From positions 1-46,811 of the forward strand of contig NZ_BARF01000101.1 in the NCBI RefSeq assembly GCF_000367365.1: DNA of 46,811 nucleotides. Direction: 5' to 3'. This document shows, piece by piece, positions 1 through 8,304 of this stretch. Source of the DNA: Streptomyces prunicolor NBRC 13075 (lineage in GTDB: Bacteria > Actinomycetota > Actinomycetes > Streptomycetales > Streptomycetaceae). Below the pieces are notes generated by a model. The model ran no database searches, was not told the DNA's origin, and saw only the letters and a program-made list of their open reading frames with translations. Both the position numbers and the translations under genes were made by a program. Numbering within the stretch: position 1 is the stretch's first letter; each line of letters begins with the position of its first letter.

Positions 1-86
1 CCGCGTGGGCGCGACCAGCCACAATGGCGCCGCAGCCAAACAACGACACATTGCGGCACTTCCCACAGAGCACTTAACGTCTCCGG

Positions 87-545
87 GTGCGCCAAAAGCT
101 GAGAGTCGCCGCCTACGCAGTCTGCGTCAGGGACGGACAAATCCTCCTTGCCCGTTCACCGGCCGAGCGCGGCGGATACGAGTGGGTACTCCCCGGCGGC
201 GGCATGGACCACGGCGAGCACCCGAACGACACGGTGGTCCGGGAACTGGAGGAGGAGACCGGCTACCACGTCGAGGTCACCGGTTTCCTCGGCATGGACT
301 CGATCCACCACGTCATTCCGTGGCGCCACCGCCGCAAGGTGGACCAGCACGGCCTCCGGCTCGTCTACGAGGCCAGGATCGTCCGCGGCGAGCTGCGCAA
401 CGAGGTCGGCGGATCCACCGACATGGCGGCCTGGCATCCGCTGGACGACGTCCCCGGCCTGACCCGGGTCGGGCTGATCGACATCGCACTGCGGCTGTGG
501 CGCGAGCGGCCGGCAGTCGGACGGGTCGAGCACTCCCCGAAGTAG
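87..545 (+). CDS. NUDIX hydrolase
   Basis: A 152-residue single-domain protein that hydrolyses a nucleoside diphosphate linked to another group; the substrate cannot be told from sequence. The Nudix box is complete: G38, then E44, R52-E53-L54, E56-E57 and G59, with consensus spacing. These Glu residues bind the catalytic Mg2+ in the family. The start is GTG at 87 with only a weak purine stretch upstream; the conserved beta strand begins a few residues later, so the start cannot be much further downstream. The last codons and TAG stop form the first unit of an 11-bp tandem repeat. No operon partner is visible; the next gene starts about 285 bp away. Confidence 0.85.
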   Translation: MRQKLRVAAYAVCVRDGQILLARSPAERGGYEWVLPGGGMDHGEHPNDTVVRELEEETGYHVEVTGFLGMDSIHHVIPWRHRRKVDQHGLRLVYEARIVRGELRNEVGGSTDMAAWHPLDDVPGLTRVGLIDIALRLWRERPAVGRVEHSPK

Positions 546-578
546 CCCCGAAGTAGCTCCGAAACAGCTCCGGAATAG
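535..578 (+). repeat. 11-bp tandem repeat spanning the NUDIX stop codon
   Basis: Four units follow each other: ccccgaagtag (535-545), the same sequence (546-556), ctccgaaacag (557-567) and ctccggaatag (568-578). The TAG at the end of the first unit is the stop of the NUDIX gene; units 2 and 4 carry the same TAG. The unit is not a multiple of three, so it is not a coding repeat. Confidence 0.9.
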
Positions 579-632
579 CTTCAGTACCCCGGCAGATGAA
601 CACGGAGTAGCCGCTTCCAGGCGGCTCGACGA

Positions 633-646
633 GCGTTCACGAACGC
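633..646. promoter_or_regulatory. 14-bp palindrome in the 546-830 gap
   Basis: GCGTTC-AC-GAACGC is a perfect dyad in the gap between the NUDIX and phosphoesterase genes. It could be an operator, but no family is recognised. Apart from this and the end of the 11-bp repeat, I see nothing convincing in the 546-830 stretch. Confidence 0.35.
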
Positions 647-830
647 ACAGGGGGCGCCAAGATCGACGTACGGTGATCGGCGCTACGCGTTGCCGTCTCG
701 TTTACGCGCAGGTCATCCCCGATGCCAAGCATCCAGTACGAGCGGGAAGTTCGTGACCGCGATCGAAAACCGATCGCCGCGCACCCCCGCGACCACTGCC
801 GACGCAGTTCGTACTCGGGGAGATCGCGCC

Positions 831-2606
831 ATGTCGCGCACACGCTCTGTCGCCAGCTCCGCGCTGGGGGTCAACCGCCGTACCGTCCTCGCCGCCACCG
901 CGGCCGTGTCCGTCTCCGCGGGCATCGGTTACGCCCTACGGCCCACCGACAGCCAGGCCGCCACGGGCGAGGCCACCAACGCCACCAACGCCGCCGCCCA
1001 GGCACCCGTGGCGGAGTCCCGCAAGGCACCGGCCGCACCCCTGGCCCCGTACACCAAGGGCACCACCCTCGCCACGGTCGCCGCCCCGCGCACCCACTCC
1101 GGTTACCGCCGCCTCGGCGACGGCGCCGGCTGGAAGCGCGTCGTGCGCGCCGACCTCGCCGCCGCCAAGTCCGGGCGCGCGGGCCGCCGTACGGCACTCG
1201 CGTCGTTCGTGCAGTTCACCGACCTGCACCTGATGGACACCCAGCACCCGCTGCGCCTGGAGTACCTGCGCTCGACCGACAAGCACGCCTGGCGCCCGCA
1301 CGAGGCGCTGACCGTGCAGGGCGGGATCTCGCTGGTCGAGCGGGTCAACGCGCTGCGCGGCGCCCCGGTGACCGGCTCCCCGCTGCACTTCGTGATGACC
1401 ACCGGCGACAACACGGACAACAACGCGAAGTCCGAGCTGGAATGGTTCATGAAGATCATGAGCGGCGGCCGGTTCACCCCCAACACCGGTGACCCGCGCC
1501 ACTACGAGGGCGTCATGAACAGCGGCCTCAAGCTGTACTGGCAGCCCGACTCCACGCTGCGCGACGGCGACAAGCAGGTCGGCTTCCCGCACCTCAAGGG
1601 CTTCCTGGCCGCCGCGATCCGCGAGGTCCGCAGCCCCGGCCTCAACCTGCCCTGGTACTCCACGGTCGGCAACCACGACGCGCTCCCGCTCGGCTGCTTC
1701 GGCTCGCACGCGGACCCGTACCTCACCGAACTCGCCATCGGCGGCAAGAAGTTGATGACCGCGACCGCGGCCGAGGCGAAGAAGCTCCAGAACTCCATCC
1801 GGGACGCCAAGGACCCCAAGGGCACCGGCTACCGCGACTTCCTCAAGGCGCACGCCCGTTCCGCGCGCTCGATCACGCCGGACGAGAAGCGCGCCCCGTA
1901 CACCTCCGCCGAGTACCTCAAGGCCCACCTCGACCCGGCCTACCAGGGCCTCGGCCCGGTCGGCCACGGCTACTCCTCCGCGAACGTCGACGCGGGCACC
2001 CAGTACTACGCGTTCCGCATCGCCGACGACGTGATCGGCATCAGCCTCGACACCACGGACGCGGGCGGCCACTACGAAGGGTCCATCGGGGCAACGCAGT
2101 TGAGGTGGCTGGACAAGACACTGCGCGACAACAAGGACTCGTACGCGGTGATCTTCAGCCACCACACCAGCAAGACGATGGACAACACCCGCCCCGACCC
2201 CGCGCACCCCACCGAGCGCCGCTACGAGGGCAACGCGGTCGTCGCCCTCCTCGGCAGCCACCCGAACGTGCTGGCCTGGGTCAACGGCCACATCCACCGC
2301 AACGTCATCACCCCGCACGCGGCGCCCGACGGCCGCAGCTTCTGGGAGATCTCCACGGCCTCCCACGTCGACTATCCCCAACTCGCCCGTGTCATCGAGC
2401 TGGTGGACAACAAGGACGGCACGCTGTCCCTCTTCACCACGCTGATCGAGTCCGCGGCCCCGCACCGCACCGACTTCTCCGACCTCACCCAGACCGGCCT
2501 CGGCGCCCTGTACCGCGAACTGTCGTACAACGCACCGGGTTCCAGCACGGTGCTGGGCGGCGACGCGAAGGACCGCAACACGGAGCTGCTCCTCAAGAAG
2601 GGCTGA
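831..2606 (+). CDS. Tat-exported metallophosphoesterase
   Basis: A 591-residue calcineurin-like phosphoesterase that probably acts outside the membrane. All family metal-site blocks are present: D131-x-H133, G-D193, G-N281-H282-D283, S-H444-H445 and G-H487-x-H489. They should hold a two-metal centre that cleaves phosphomono- or diesters. The N-terminus has an Asn-Arg-Arg-Thr-Val-Leu twin-arginine motif followed by an Ala-rich hydrophobic stretch, typical of Tat export. I chose ATG 831 because GGGGAGA lies 7 nt upstream and the signal peptide then begins normally; an in-frame extension to 690 has no such support. It resembles the long actinobacterial phosphoesterases of TIGR03767 type. The substrate is unknown. 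Confidence 0.88.
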   Translation: MSRTRSVASSALGVNRRTVLAATAAVSVSAGIGYALRPTDSQAATGEATNATNAAAQAPVAESRKAPAAPLAPYTKGTTLATVAAPRTHSGYRRLGDGAGWKRVVRADLAAAKSGRAGRRTALASFVQFTDLHLMDTQHPLRLEYLRSTDKHAWRPHEALTVQGGISLVERVNALRGAPVTGSPLHFVMTTGDNTDNNAKSELEWFMKIMSGGRFTPNTGDPRHYEGVMNSGLKLYWQPDSTLRDGDKQVGFPHLKGFLAAAIREVRSPGLNLPWYSTVGNHDALPLGCFGSHADPYLTELAIGGKKLMTATAAEAKKLQNSIRDAKDPKGTGYRDFLKAHARSARSITPDEKRAPYTSAEYLKAHLDPAYQGLGPVGHGYSSANVDAGTQYYAFRIADDVIGISLDTTDAGGHYEGSIGATQLRWLDKTLRDNKDSYAVIFSHHTSKTMDNTRPDPAHPTERRYEGNAVVALLGSHPNVLAWVNGHIHRNVITPHAAPDGRSFWEISTASHVDYPQLARVIELVDNKDGTLSLFTTLIESAAPHRTDFSDLTQTGLGALYRELSYNAPGSSTVLGGDAKDRNTELLLKKG

Positions 2607-2713
2607 CTCTGACAAAGGTCTTTCAGAACGGCTGAAACTCACTCAACTGCCGTACAACCGGGCAACCTTGGCCACACGCCACCGAGTCCCTCCCCTCGAC
2701 GAAGGGGGAAGAC

Positions 2714-3871
2714 ATGGGACTGAGAGTTCGTACGGCACTCATGGCGACGACGGCGTTGACGCTGTCGGTCGTCGCCCTGGTGGGACCCGCGACGGCGGCG
2801 GAGCCCACCGGAAAGGGCGAGGACCACACCGCCACCAGCAAGGCCATCCAGGCGGCCGTCGACATCGGCGTACCCGGCGTCACGGCGACGGTGAAGGACG
2901 GCCGCAGCACCTGGTCGACGACAGCCGGTGTGGGCAACCTCCGTACCGGCAAGCCGCGTTCGGCCGACGACCGCTACCGGGTGGGCAGCATCACCAAGAC
3001 GTTCGTGTCGACGGTGATCCTCCAACTGGAGGCGGAGGGACGCCTGTCGCTGGACGACAAGGTGGCGAAATGGCTGCCGGGAGTGGTCGAGGGCAACGGC
3101 CACGACGGCACGAAAGTCACCCTGCGCGAGCTCCTGAACCACACGAGCGGCATCTTCAACTACACGGCGGACGACGACTTCGGCACCGCGTACTTCACCA
3201 AGGACGGCTTCTTCCAACACCGTTACGACACGAAGAGCGCGGCCGACCTGGTGGCGATCGCGATGACCCACAAGCCGGACTTCGCGCCCGGCACGTCGTG
3301 GAACTACTCCAACACGAACTACGTCCTGGCCGGGATGGTGATCCAGAAGGTCACGGGCCACTCGTACGAGACGGAGATCCGCAGCCGCATCATCAACCCC
3401 CTCCACCTGAAGGCGACTTCACTCCCAGGCACAAGGGTCACTGTCCCGCAACCCAGCGGCCACGCCTACAGCAAGCTGGCACGAACGCCCACGGGCCCGA
3501 CGTACGACGTCACGCGCTTGAACCCGACGATCGCCTCCTCGGCAGGCTCACTGATCTCCGACTCCTCCGACCTGGACCGCTTCTACGGCGCGCTGCTGCG
3601 GGGCGAGTTGCTGCCGCCGAAGCAGCTGAAGGAGATGAAGACGACGGTGGCGACGGGCGAGGGCGGCGACGCCACGCGCTACGGCCTGGGCCTCGCCGAC
3701 ATCACCCTGCCCTGCGGCGTCCACGTCTGGGGCCACGACGGCGGCATCCACGGTTCGTCGTCGGTGGCGGTGACGACGGCGGACGGTCGCCATTCCCTGG
3801 CGTTCAACTTCAACGGGGACTGGTCGGGGGATGCGGGGGCGGTGGTGGTGGGGGAGTTCTGCGGAAAGTGA
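2714..3871 (+). CDS. Secreted serine hydrolase (class C beta-lactamase / DD-peptidase fold)
   Basis: A 385-residue serine hydrolase of the beta-lactamase superfamily. The three active-site motifs are visible: S92-x-x-K95 (nucleophile), Y198-S-N200, and H341-D-G343 in place of the KTG box. The H-x-G form is usual in DD-carboxypeptidase or esterase-like members, so beta-lactam hydrolysis should not be assumed. The first 30 residues are a Sec signal peptide with an Ala-x-Ala type end. A GGGGGAAG ribosome site sits just before ATG 2714. The 3' end overlaps the convergent small membrane gene by 62 bp. Confidence 0.87.
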   Translation: MGLRVRTALMATTALTLSVVALVGPATAAEPTGKGEDHTATSKAIQAAVDIGVPGVTATVKDGRSTWSTTAGVGNLRTGKPRSADDRYRVGSITKTFVSTVILQLEAEGRLSLDDKVAKWLPGVVEGNGHDGTKVTLRELLNHTSGIFNYTADDDFGTAYFTKDGFFQHRYDTKSAADLVAIAMTHKPDFAPGTSWNYSNTNYVLAGMVIQKVTGHSYETEIRSRIINPLHLKATSLPGTRVTVPQPSGHAYSKLARTPTGPTYDVTRLNPTIASSAGSLISDSSDLDRFYGALLRGELLPPKQLKEMKTTVATGEGGDATRYGLGLADITLPCGVHVWGHDGGIHGSSSVAVTTADGRHSLAFNFNGDWSGDAGAVVVGEFCGK

Positions 3872-4301
3872 GGTCTCCGCGCTCGTACCGATTGAGCAGC
3901 AGCATGCCGGAGCAACCGATGCAGCAGGCCAGCCCCGCGTACAGCAGGGGCGAGGCCCAGGGCCACACGATTTCGGTGCTGTACCTGTTGTTCCAATGGC
4001 ACTTCACGGACAGCGGAAAGCTGCCCCGGCTCACGGAGGTGAGGGTGGAGTCCCGCCCCATGTCCATGTACAAGCCGTCGCCGGTCCTGTCCGCACACAG
4101 ATCGAGCGGATGTGTGAAGGCGAGCCCGTAGTCGGTCCCGGCCCCGTAGGCGGCGATCGCGACCGCACCCCCGATCACCGCCCAACGGGCCAGCCGCGAG
4201 GGCTTCTTCCTGGTCACCCACAACCCGTACGGAACCGCCCCGAGGGCGACGAGAAAGACAGTGATCACAGGTGGACCGAAGATCGCGAACATGAACCCCA
4301 T
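3810..4301 (-). CDS. Small membrane protein of unknown function
   Basis: A 163-residue protein that I do not recognise. It shows a hydrophobic N-terminal helix (about residues 5-28), a second helix around 40-58 and a third near 118-136, with a loop of about 60 residues containing two Cys between helices 2 and 3. The tail ends in a run of eight prolines. The C-terminal codons overlap the end of the convergent serine hydrolase gene, so the proline tail may partly reflect that constraint. Codon bias and hydrophobic periodicity support a real gene. Confidence 0.6.
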   Translation of the reverse strand: MGFMFAIFGPPVITVFLVALGAVPYGLWVTRKKPSRLARWAVIGGAVAIAAYGAGTDYGLAFTHPLDLCADRTGDGLYMDMGRDSTLTSVSRGSFPLSVKCHWNNRYSTEIVWPWASPLLYAGLACCIGCSGMLLLNRYERGDLTFRRTPPPPPPPHPPTSPR

Positions 4302-4384
4302 GCGCTGACGCTACGTTGCGCTGAGGAGGAGGGCGGCTGCGGTAGCTACACGGGGGCCAGGGCGGGAACACCTACCCGCCTCGC

Positions 4385-4404
4385 TATACAGATTTCTGTA
4401 TACT
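4385..4404 (+). promoter_or_regulatory. Palindromic operator overlapping the -10 of the toxin-antitoxin pair
   Basis: TATACAGA-TT-TCTGTATA is a perfect 8-bp inverted repeat with a 2-nt centre (4385-4402). Its right arm overlaps TATACT (4399-4404), a good -10 hexamer ending 7 nt before the toxin GTG at 4412. This spacing implies a leaderless or nearly leaderless mRNA. The A+T-rich block stands out in this sequence. By analogy with HigBA systems, the antitoxin or the complex is the likely ligand. No clear -35 is seen. Confidence 0.7.
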
Positions 4405-4411
4405 TGCGTGC

Positions 4412-4780
4412 GTGAGTGACCTCTGGCGGATCGAGCCCGAAGTCCGGCAGTGGCTGGAGCTTCTCTCGGATGCGCAGTATGCCAAGGCCGAACGGGCTGC
4501 CGACATGCTCGCGGCTCAGCCGACCACTCTGGGGGAGCCGTACTCGCGGCACCTCGGTGGCAAGGTGAGAGAGCTTCGTTTCCTCATGGATGGCAATGCC
4601 GTCCGCATCACGTACTGGCTTACTCGGGATCGGCGGATTGTGCTGCTGACGGTCTTCCGTAAGACCAGGCAGCGTGAGGTGGCCGAGGTCGAGCGAGCCC
4701 AGCAGATGCAGAAGGTGTGCGAGGCGGAGCATGGATCCGCCGAGCACAGCTACGAGCGGATCGAGGAGGAGCGGCCGTGA
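4412..4780 (+). CDS. RelE/HigB-type toxin
   Basis: A 122-residue protein of the RelE/HigB (phage Gp49-like) superfamily, normally a ribosome-dependent mRNA endonuclease. Visible marks are an N-terminal helix pair, the strand pattern around Leu-Gly-Gly-Lys-Val-Arg-Glu-Leu-Arg, and the core Ile-Val-Leu-Leu-Thr-Val-Phe-Arg-Lys-Thr, which carries the basic residues expected at the RNA site. The GTG start is placed directly after the operator and -10, giving a leaderless transcript. It precedes the XRE gene and overlaps it by 4 bp (GTGA), so the order is toxin first, as in HigBA rather than RelBE. Toxicity is inferred, not shown. Confidence 0.82.
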   Translation: MSDLWRIEPEVRQWLELLSDAQYAKAERAADMLAAQPTTLGEPYSRHLGGKVRELRFLMDGNAVRITYWLTRDRRIVLLTVFRKTRQREVAEVERAQQMQKVCEAEHGSAEHSYERIEEERP

Positions 4781-5145
4781 ACCACTCCGAGTGGAAGACC
4801 CGGCGGACCAGGAAGCTCCTGGGCGAGTCCGTCGAGGAGTCGCCGGCCTACGTGGAGGCCGGGTACGCGTTCGCCCTGGGGCAGGCCGTCCACGATCGGC
4901 GTACCGAGCTGGGCCTCTCGCAGACCGAGCTGGCTCGCGGGGCGGGGATGACCCAGCCGCAGATCTCCAACATCGAGGGCGGCGACTCCGTACCCACCCT
5001 GGCCCTCCTCACCCGGCTGGCCAAGGCGCTGGACGCCTCGCTGACCATTGATCTGGATGGCGACACGTCGGCGTTCGTCTTCACCGCGCACGGTGGGAGC
5101 GAGCCGGGTGATGCGCAGCAGGGTGGGCGTTCGTCAGTCGCGTGA
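4777..5145 (+). CDS. XRE-family antitoxin (HigA-like)
   Basis: A 122-residue helix-turn-helix protein. After an N-terminal arm of about 40 residues comes a Cro/C1-type domain: the segment Leu-Gly-Leu-Ser-Gln-Thr-Glu-Leu-Ala, then Met-Thr-Gln-Pro-Gln-Ile-Ser-Asn-Ile-Glu as recognition helix. GTG 4777 was chosen because it overlaps the toxin stop (GTGA) and has GAGGAGGA 6 nt upstream. Known role of the family: neutralise the cognate toxin and repress the operon through a palindrome such as the one at 4385. The 3' end overlaps the convergent DUF397 gene by 12 bp. Confidence 0.82.
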   Translation: MNHSEWKTRRTRKLLGESVEESPAYVEAGYAFALGQAVHDRRTELGLSQTELARGAGMTQPQISNIEGGDSVPTLALLTRLAKALDASLTIDLDGDTSAFVFTAHGGSEPGDAQQGGRSSVA

Positions 5146-5343
5146 GTCCGTCTCGCGGAGTTGGGTGACGAAGGGGGCCCATGCCGTCGCGGGGAGGAGT
5201 AGCTCCGGGCCGGTGGGGTTCTTGGAGTCGCGGATGGCGATGCCGGTGGGGATGAGGTGGGCCGCTTCGACGCAGTTCTGGCCCGTGCCGTCGCTGTAGG
5301 ACGACTTGAACCAGGCGTGCTCGGGTGCGATCTCGGGGTTCAT
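5134..5343 (-). CDS. DUF397 protein
   Basis: A 69-residue DUF397 protein. The family core is clear: Trp-Phe-Lys-Ser-Ser-Tyr-Ser near the start, then Asn-Cys-Val-Glu, Ile-Arg-Asp-Ser-Lys and a C-terminal Trp-x-x-Phe. These proteins are paired with XRE regulators in Streptomyces (WhiJ-like and Scr1/Scr2-like pairs) and modulate them; some are described as toxin-like. ATG 5343 starts 4 nt after the upstream XRE stop with GGAAAGTGAG in front; GTG 5358, overlapping that gene, is possible. The two genes should be one transcript. Confidence 0.83.
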   Translation of the reverse strand: MNPEIAPEHAWFKSSYSDGTGQNCVEAAHLIPTGIAIRDSKNPTGPELLLPATAWAPFVTQLRETDSRD

Positions 5344-5347
5344 GGTG

Positions 5348-6223
5348 CTACAGCTCACTTTCCAGTCGATGCAGGAAGTCGGGGGTGTCTTCGGGCGGCA
5401 GTGCCGATGCTGTCATGGCGTCGAACCGGCGGATGAAACGGTCGACTTCACGGCGCTTGTCCGAGGTGTGGGTCGCGCCCCAGGCACTGTCGATCTGGAC
5501 CCTCGGCGGGAGGTCGTCCCCGAGGTTGAGGATCGCGAAGTCGTTCGTCGAGCGGTACCCGGATCTGAACGGCAGGATCTGGATGGCGATGTGGTCCCAG
5601 GACGACATCGTCACGAGCTTTTCGAACTGGTCGCGCTGCACTTCGGCACCTCCCACCGGGTAGCGCAGGGCGGCCTCGCCGAGGATGACGCGAAGCTTGA
5701 CCGGGTCTTCCCTGGTGAGCACTTCCTGGCGTCTCATCCGCAACTCCACGCTACTGCGCACGAATTCGGAGGTGTTCTCCTCGACCGGCTTGTGTGCTTC
5801 GAGCAGCGCGCGTGCGTAGGCCTCCGTCTGCAACAGGCCGTACACCAGGGTCGGGTGGTACGCCCTCATGCTGCGTGCCTCCGGCTCAAGCCCCACGAAC
5901 GTCGGCATCCCGGTCGGCATGGGGAACTGGGTCAGCCAATCCCGTTGCCCCGACTCCCGGTTGAGGTCGGTCAGCGACTCGATGATCTCCTCGTCGGTGA
6001 CGCCGTACCGGTCCAGCAACTTCCTCAGATCGCCTACGTTCCGGAAGTTCAGCGCACCGGTCTCGATCCTCAGCAGCGTTGCCTCGGAGACTCGCAGTCC
6101 CTGCACCGCTTGCTTCCGAGTGAGGCCGCCCCCGCGGTCGCCCAGACCGCAGCTTTCACGTAACTGACGTAGCTGAAGGCCAAGTTCGAGTCGCTGGCCG
6201 GTCCGCCCGCGCTTCGCCGCCAT
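5348..6223 (-). CDS. WhiJ-like XRE regulator with DUF5753 domain
   Basis: About 291 residues: an N-terminal helix-turn-helix (residues ~12-60, with Leu-Arg-Val-Ser-Glu-Ala-Thr-Leu-Leu-Arg-Ile-Glu as the recognition region) followed by the long DUF5753 domain typical of Streptomyces WhiJ-type regulators. ATG 6223 is preferred because AGGGA sits 8 nt upstream; ATG 6232 three codons earlier is an alternative. It sits directly upstream of its DUF397 partner and divergent from an HATPase_c protein. This trio recurs in Streptomyces and influences development or antibiotic production in studied cases. Which promoters it controls here is unknown. Confidence 0.85.
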   Translation of the reverse strand: MAAKRGRTGQRLELGLQLRQLRESCGLGDRGGGLTRKQAVQGLRVSEATLLRIETGALNFRNVGDLRKLLDRYGVTDEEIIESLTDLNRESGQRDWLTQFPMPTGMPTFVGLEPEARSMRAYHPTLVYGLLQTEAYARALLEAHKPVEENTSEFVRSSVELRMRRQEVLTREDPVKLRVILGEAALRYPVGGAEVQRDQFEKLVTMSSWDHIAIQILPFRSGYRSTNDFAILNLGDDLPPRVQIDSAWGATHTSDKRREVDRFIRRFDAMTASALPPEDTPDFLHRLESEL

Positions 6224-6461
6224 GTGCACCATCCCTGTGCCGCTGTACGTGTCGCCTGCTCTCGCGTGCCGAGTGTGGCACGACGTATGCAAGCCGTGCA
6301 GGTGCTTGTGCAGATCCGGGCATAGTCCAATTTCAACTTCCCTGAAATTTCTGAGGAGTTTCGATTGCAGCTCGATGTGCAGTCTCGCCACGGTGGTCGG
6401 GCACCCCCCCACCCGAAAGGAACCCCCCCATGCCCCCACCCTCCTCACCCCCGACTGGTCG

Positions 6462-6845
6462 ATGAGCTACCCCATGACCCCCCGCAGCGTCCGCCTCGCC
6501 CGGCTCCACACCCGCCGCCGCCTCACCCTCTGGAACTGGCCCGGCGACATCGAAGACGCCGTCCTCGTCACCTCCGAGCTCGTCGCCAACGCCGTACGAC
6601 ACGGCAAGGTCCCCGGACACGAGGTCTGGCTACGAGTCGCCGTAGGCGAAGAGAACGCCGCGCTGACGATCGACGTGTCGGACCCCACTCCGGCGTTCCC
6701 CGTGGTCACGCAAGCCCCCGGAGCGGAGAACGGCCGGGGACTCCTCGTCGTCGCCGCGCTCTCCGCATCCCTCGATTGGTTTCTGCGGGGAGACATCGGA
6801 AAGACGGTTCGCGTCCAGCTCGCCGTAGGCCTCCGTACCAATTGA
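6462..6845 (+). CDS. HATPase_c (anti-sigma-like) regulator, start uncertain
   Basis: About 127 residues from ATG 6462, with the GHKL ATPase N-box (Leu-Val-Thr-Ser-Glu-Leu-Val-Ala-Asn-Ala-Val-Arg-His-Gly) and a G-box (Gly-Arg-Gly-Leu-Leu-Val-Val). Short proteins of this type in Streptomyces are RsbW/SpoIIAB-like and accompany XRE/DUF397 pairs. The start is odd. A strong AAAGGAA site precedes ATG 6430, but that codon is out of frame and its 11-codon ORF ends in a TGA that overlaps ATG 6462 (ATGA). Either translation is coupled, or a C-run (6433-6437) is one base short. One extra base would fuse ATG 6430 with the gene. Confidence 0.72.
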   Translation: MSYPMTPRSVRLARLHTRRRLTLWNWPGDIEDAVLVTSELVANAVRHGKVPGHEVWLRVAVGEENAALTIDVSDPTPAFPVVTQAPGAENGRGLLVVAALSASLDWFLRGDIGKTVRVQLAVGLRTN

Positions 6846-6942
6846 CCCCCGGATAACCAATCGGACCCAGACACGAGACACCCAGTTCATTCGTACGAAA
6901 TGTCCGTGCCGCCTCATAACGGCTAACCCGCTGTTCACGGGG

Positions 6943-8217
6943 ATGGCTCGATTCATACGCAAGGCGGGTGGTCGTGTGCGCGCTAGACACGAGCTGCACG
7001 TGCTGTCGGTCTACGAAGGCTTCTTCTCCGGGGGAGCCCGAATTGTCCACAGCGACGTCGTTCTGGGACTGGTGGAGGGCGGCCAGCACCATACGGTGCT
7101 CAGCATCCACGGCGAAGTACACCGAGAAGCAACCCGGCAGGCCATGGAGAACGACGCCTGCTACCAGCAACTGACCGCGGCCGGAGTCGGTGTCTCCACC
7201 CTCGGCCGCACCTTCGGCGGCGACCGGGACCCGGACGGGACCGTCACCGGCGGATTCACCGGACCCGAGCTGGCCGACGCGGCCCGCGCCCTCGCGGACG
7301 CCGACGTCGTCCTGTCGCTCAAGGAACAGCCGCTCTCCCTGCTCAACCAGGCGGGCCTGCCCCGCCGCCCCGTCGTGGTGTGCCTGCACCGTTCGGACCC
7401 CGAACACCAGGGCCCCGCCCTCGACGAACTGAAAACCGCCATCGCCGACGGCAAGGTCGTCGCCGCCGTCTGCTGCGCGGAGTCCACCCGCGACGCCTAC
7501 CGGGCCGCCGGCATCCCGCCCGAGGTCCTCCACGTCATCCCCAACGGCGTCGACCTGTTCCGCTTCCGGCCCGACCCCGCCCGGCGGCTCGCCCTCCGCG
7601 CCTCCCTCGGCATCCCGGACACCGCCCCCGTCGTCGTCTTCGCCGCCCGCTACGCCACCATGAAGAACATCCCGCTCTTCCTCCGCGCCGCCCACGCGTG
7701 GCTACGGCGTGAGCCTGCCGGGCATGTGCTCATGTGCGGCACGGGCATGACCGCCGTCGACCAGCCCGCCCTCTCCGCCGACATCGACGACGCCTTCGGG
7801 GAGGACCGGGAGCAACTCGCCGATCGGCTCCATCTCCTCGGTGTGCGGCGGGACATGGAGACCGTCTACGCCGGGTCGGACGTCGTCGCGCTGACGTCGT
7901 CCTTCGGCGAGGCCGCGCCCCTGTGCCTCATCGAGGGCATGATGTGCGGGGCCGTACCCGTCTCCACCGACATCGGCGACAGCGCGTCCATCGTCGCCGG
8001 GCACGGCATCGTCACACCCCCCGACCCGGACGCCATCGCGTCGGCCTGGACCGAGGCGGTCGTCGGCCGCGCGGAGTTCGCCAAGGCCCACGCCCGCAGC
8101 CGCGAACGCTTCAGCCGTACGCGCATGATCGCCTCCTACGCCGCCCTCATCGACGGCCTGCACGCGGGACACACGACGACGAGCGCCGCCCCGCCGCCGT
8201 TGCCCGAGCCCCTGTAG
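6943..8217 (+). CDS. Group 4 glycosyltransferase
   Basis: A 424-residue retaining glycosyltransferase of the GT-B fold. The C-terminal half has the family signature: Ile-Pro-Asn-Gly-Val-Asp near residue 200, the basic Ala-Arg-Tyr-Ala-x-x-Lys-Asn-Ile segment (sugar phosphate contact), and the E323-x7-E331 motif followed by Gly-Met-Met-Cys-Gly. It transfers a sugar from a nucleotide donor to an unknown acceptor; no signal peptide or membrane helix is present, so it is cytosolic. The start is uncertain: ATG 6943 has CACGGGG just before it; GTG 6976, after AAGGCGGG, would also keep the N-terminal domain. It stands alone and ends before a strong hairpin. Confidence 0.85.
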   Translation: MARFIRKAGGRVRARHELHVLSVYEGFFSGGARIVHSDVVLGLVEGGQHHTVLSIHGEVHREATRQAMENDACYQQLTAAGVGVSTLGRTFGGDRDPDGTVTGGFTGPELADAARALADADVVLSLKEQPLSLLNQAGLPRRPVVVCLHRSDPEHQGPALDELKTAIADGKVVAAVCCAESTRDAYRAAGIPPEVLHVIPNGVDLFRFRPDPARRLALRASLGIPDTAPVVVFAARYATMKNIPLFLRAAHAWLRREPAGHVLMCGTGMTAVDQPALSADIDDAFGEDREQLADRLHLLGVRRDMETVYAGSDVVALTSSFGEAAPLCLIEGMMCGAVPVSTDIGDSASIVAGHGIVTPPDPDAIASAWTEAVVGRAEFAKAHARSRERFSRTRMIASYAALIDGLHAGHTTTSAAPPPLPEPL

Positions 8218-8240
8218 AACACCCAACGGACGGCACATGT

Positions 8241-8275
8241 GAGGAGGGGCCACCGACCCCCAGTGGCCCCTCCTC
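8241..8275 (+). terminator. Intrinsic-type hairpin after the glycosyltransferase
   Basis: A perfect 13-bp stem (8241-8253 with 8263-8275) closes a 9-nt loop, 24 bp after the stop. There is no U-run, as is usual in Streptomyces. It lies between convergent genes and can serve both strands. Confidence 0.8.
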
Positions 8276-8304
8276 TCCCCTCCTGATCCCGCCCCGGTCC
8301 GTCA

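Noticed and set aside
635..645. PhoP box upstream of the phosphoesterase
   Set aside because: Only one GTTCACG-like unit is seen; the box needs 11-bp direct repeats, and the site is better read as a palindrome.
936..2642. 568-codon minus-strand ORF opposite the phosphoesterase
   Set aside because: Composition is typical of antisense frames in GC-rich DNA; no domain is recognisable.
2714..3871. Beta-lactam resistance gene
   Set aside because: The third motif is H-D-G rather than K-T-G; many secreted peptidases and esterases share this fold.
4385..6845. A prophage or integrative element carrying the toxin-antitoxin and XRE genes
   Set aside because: No integrase, att repeats or phage structural genes are visible; composition is mostly like the rest.
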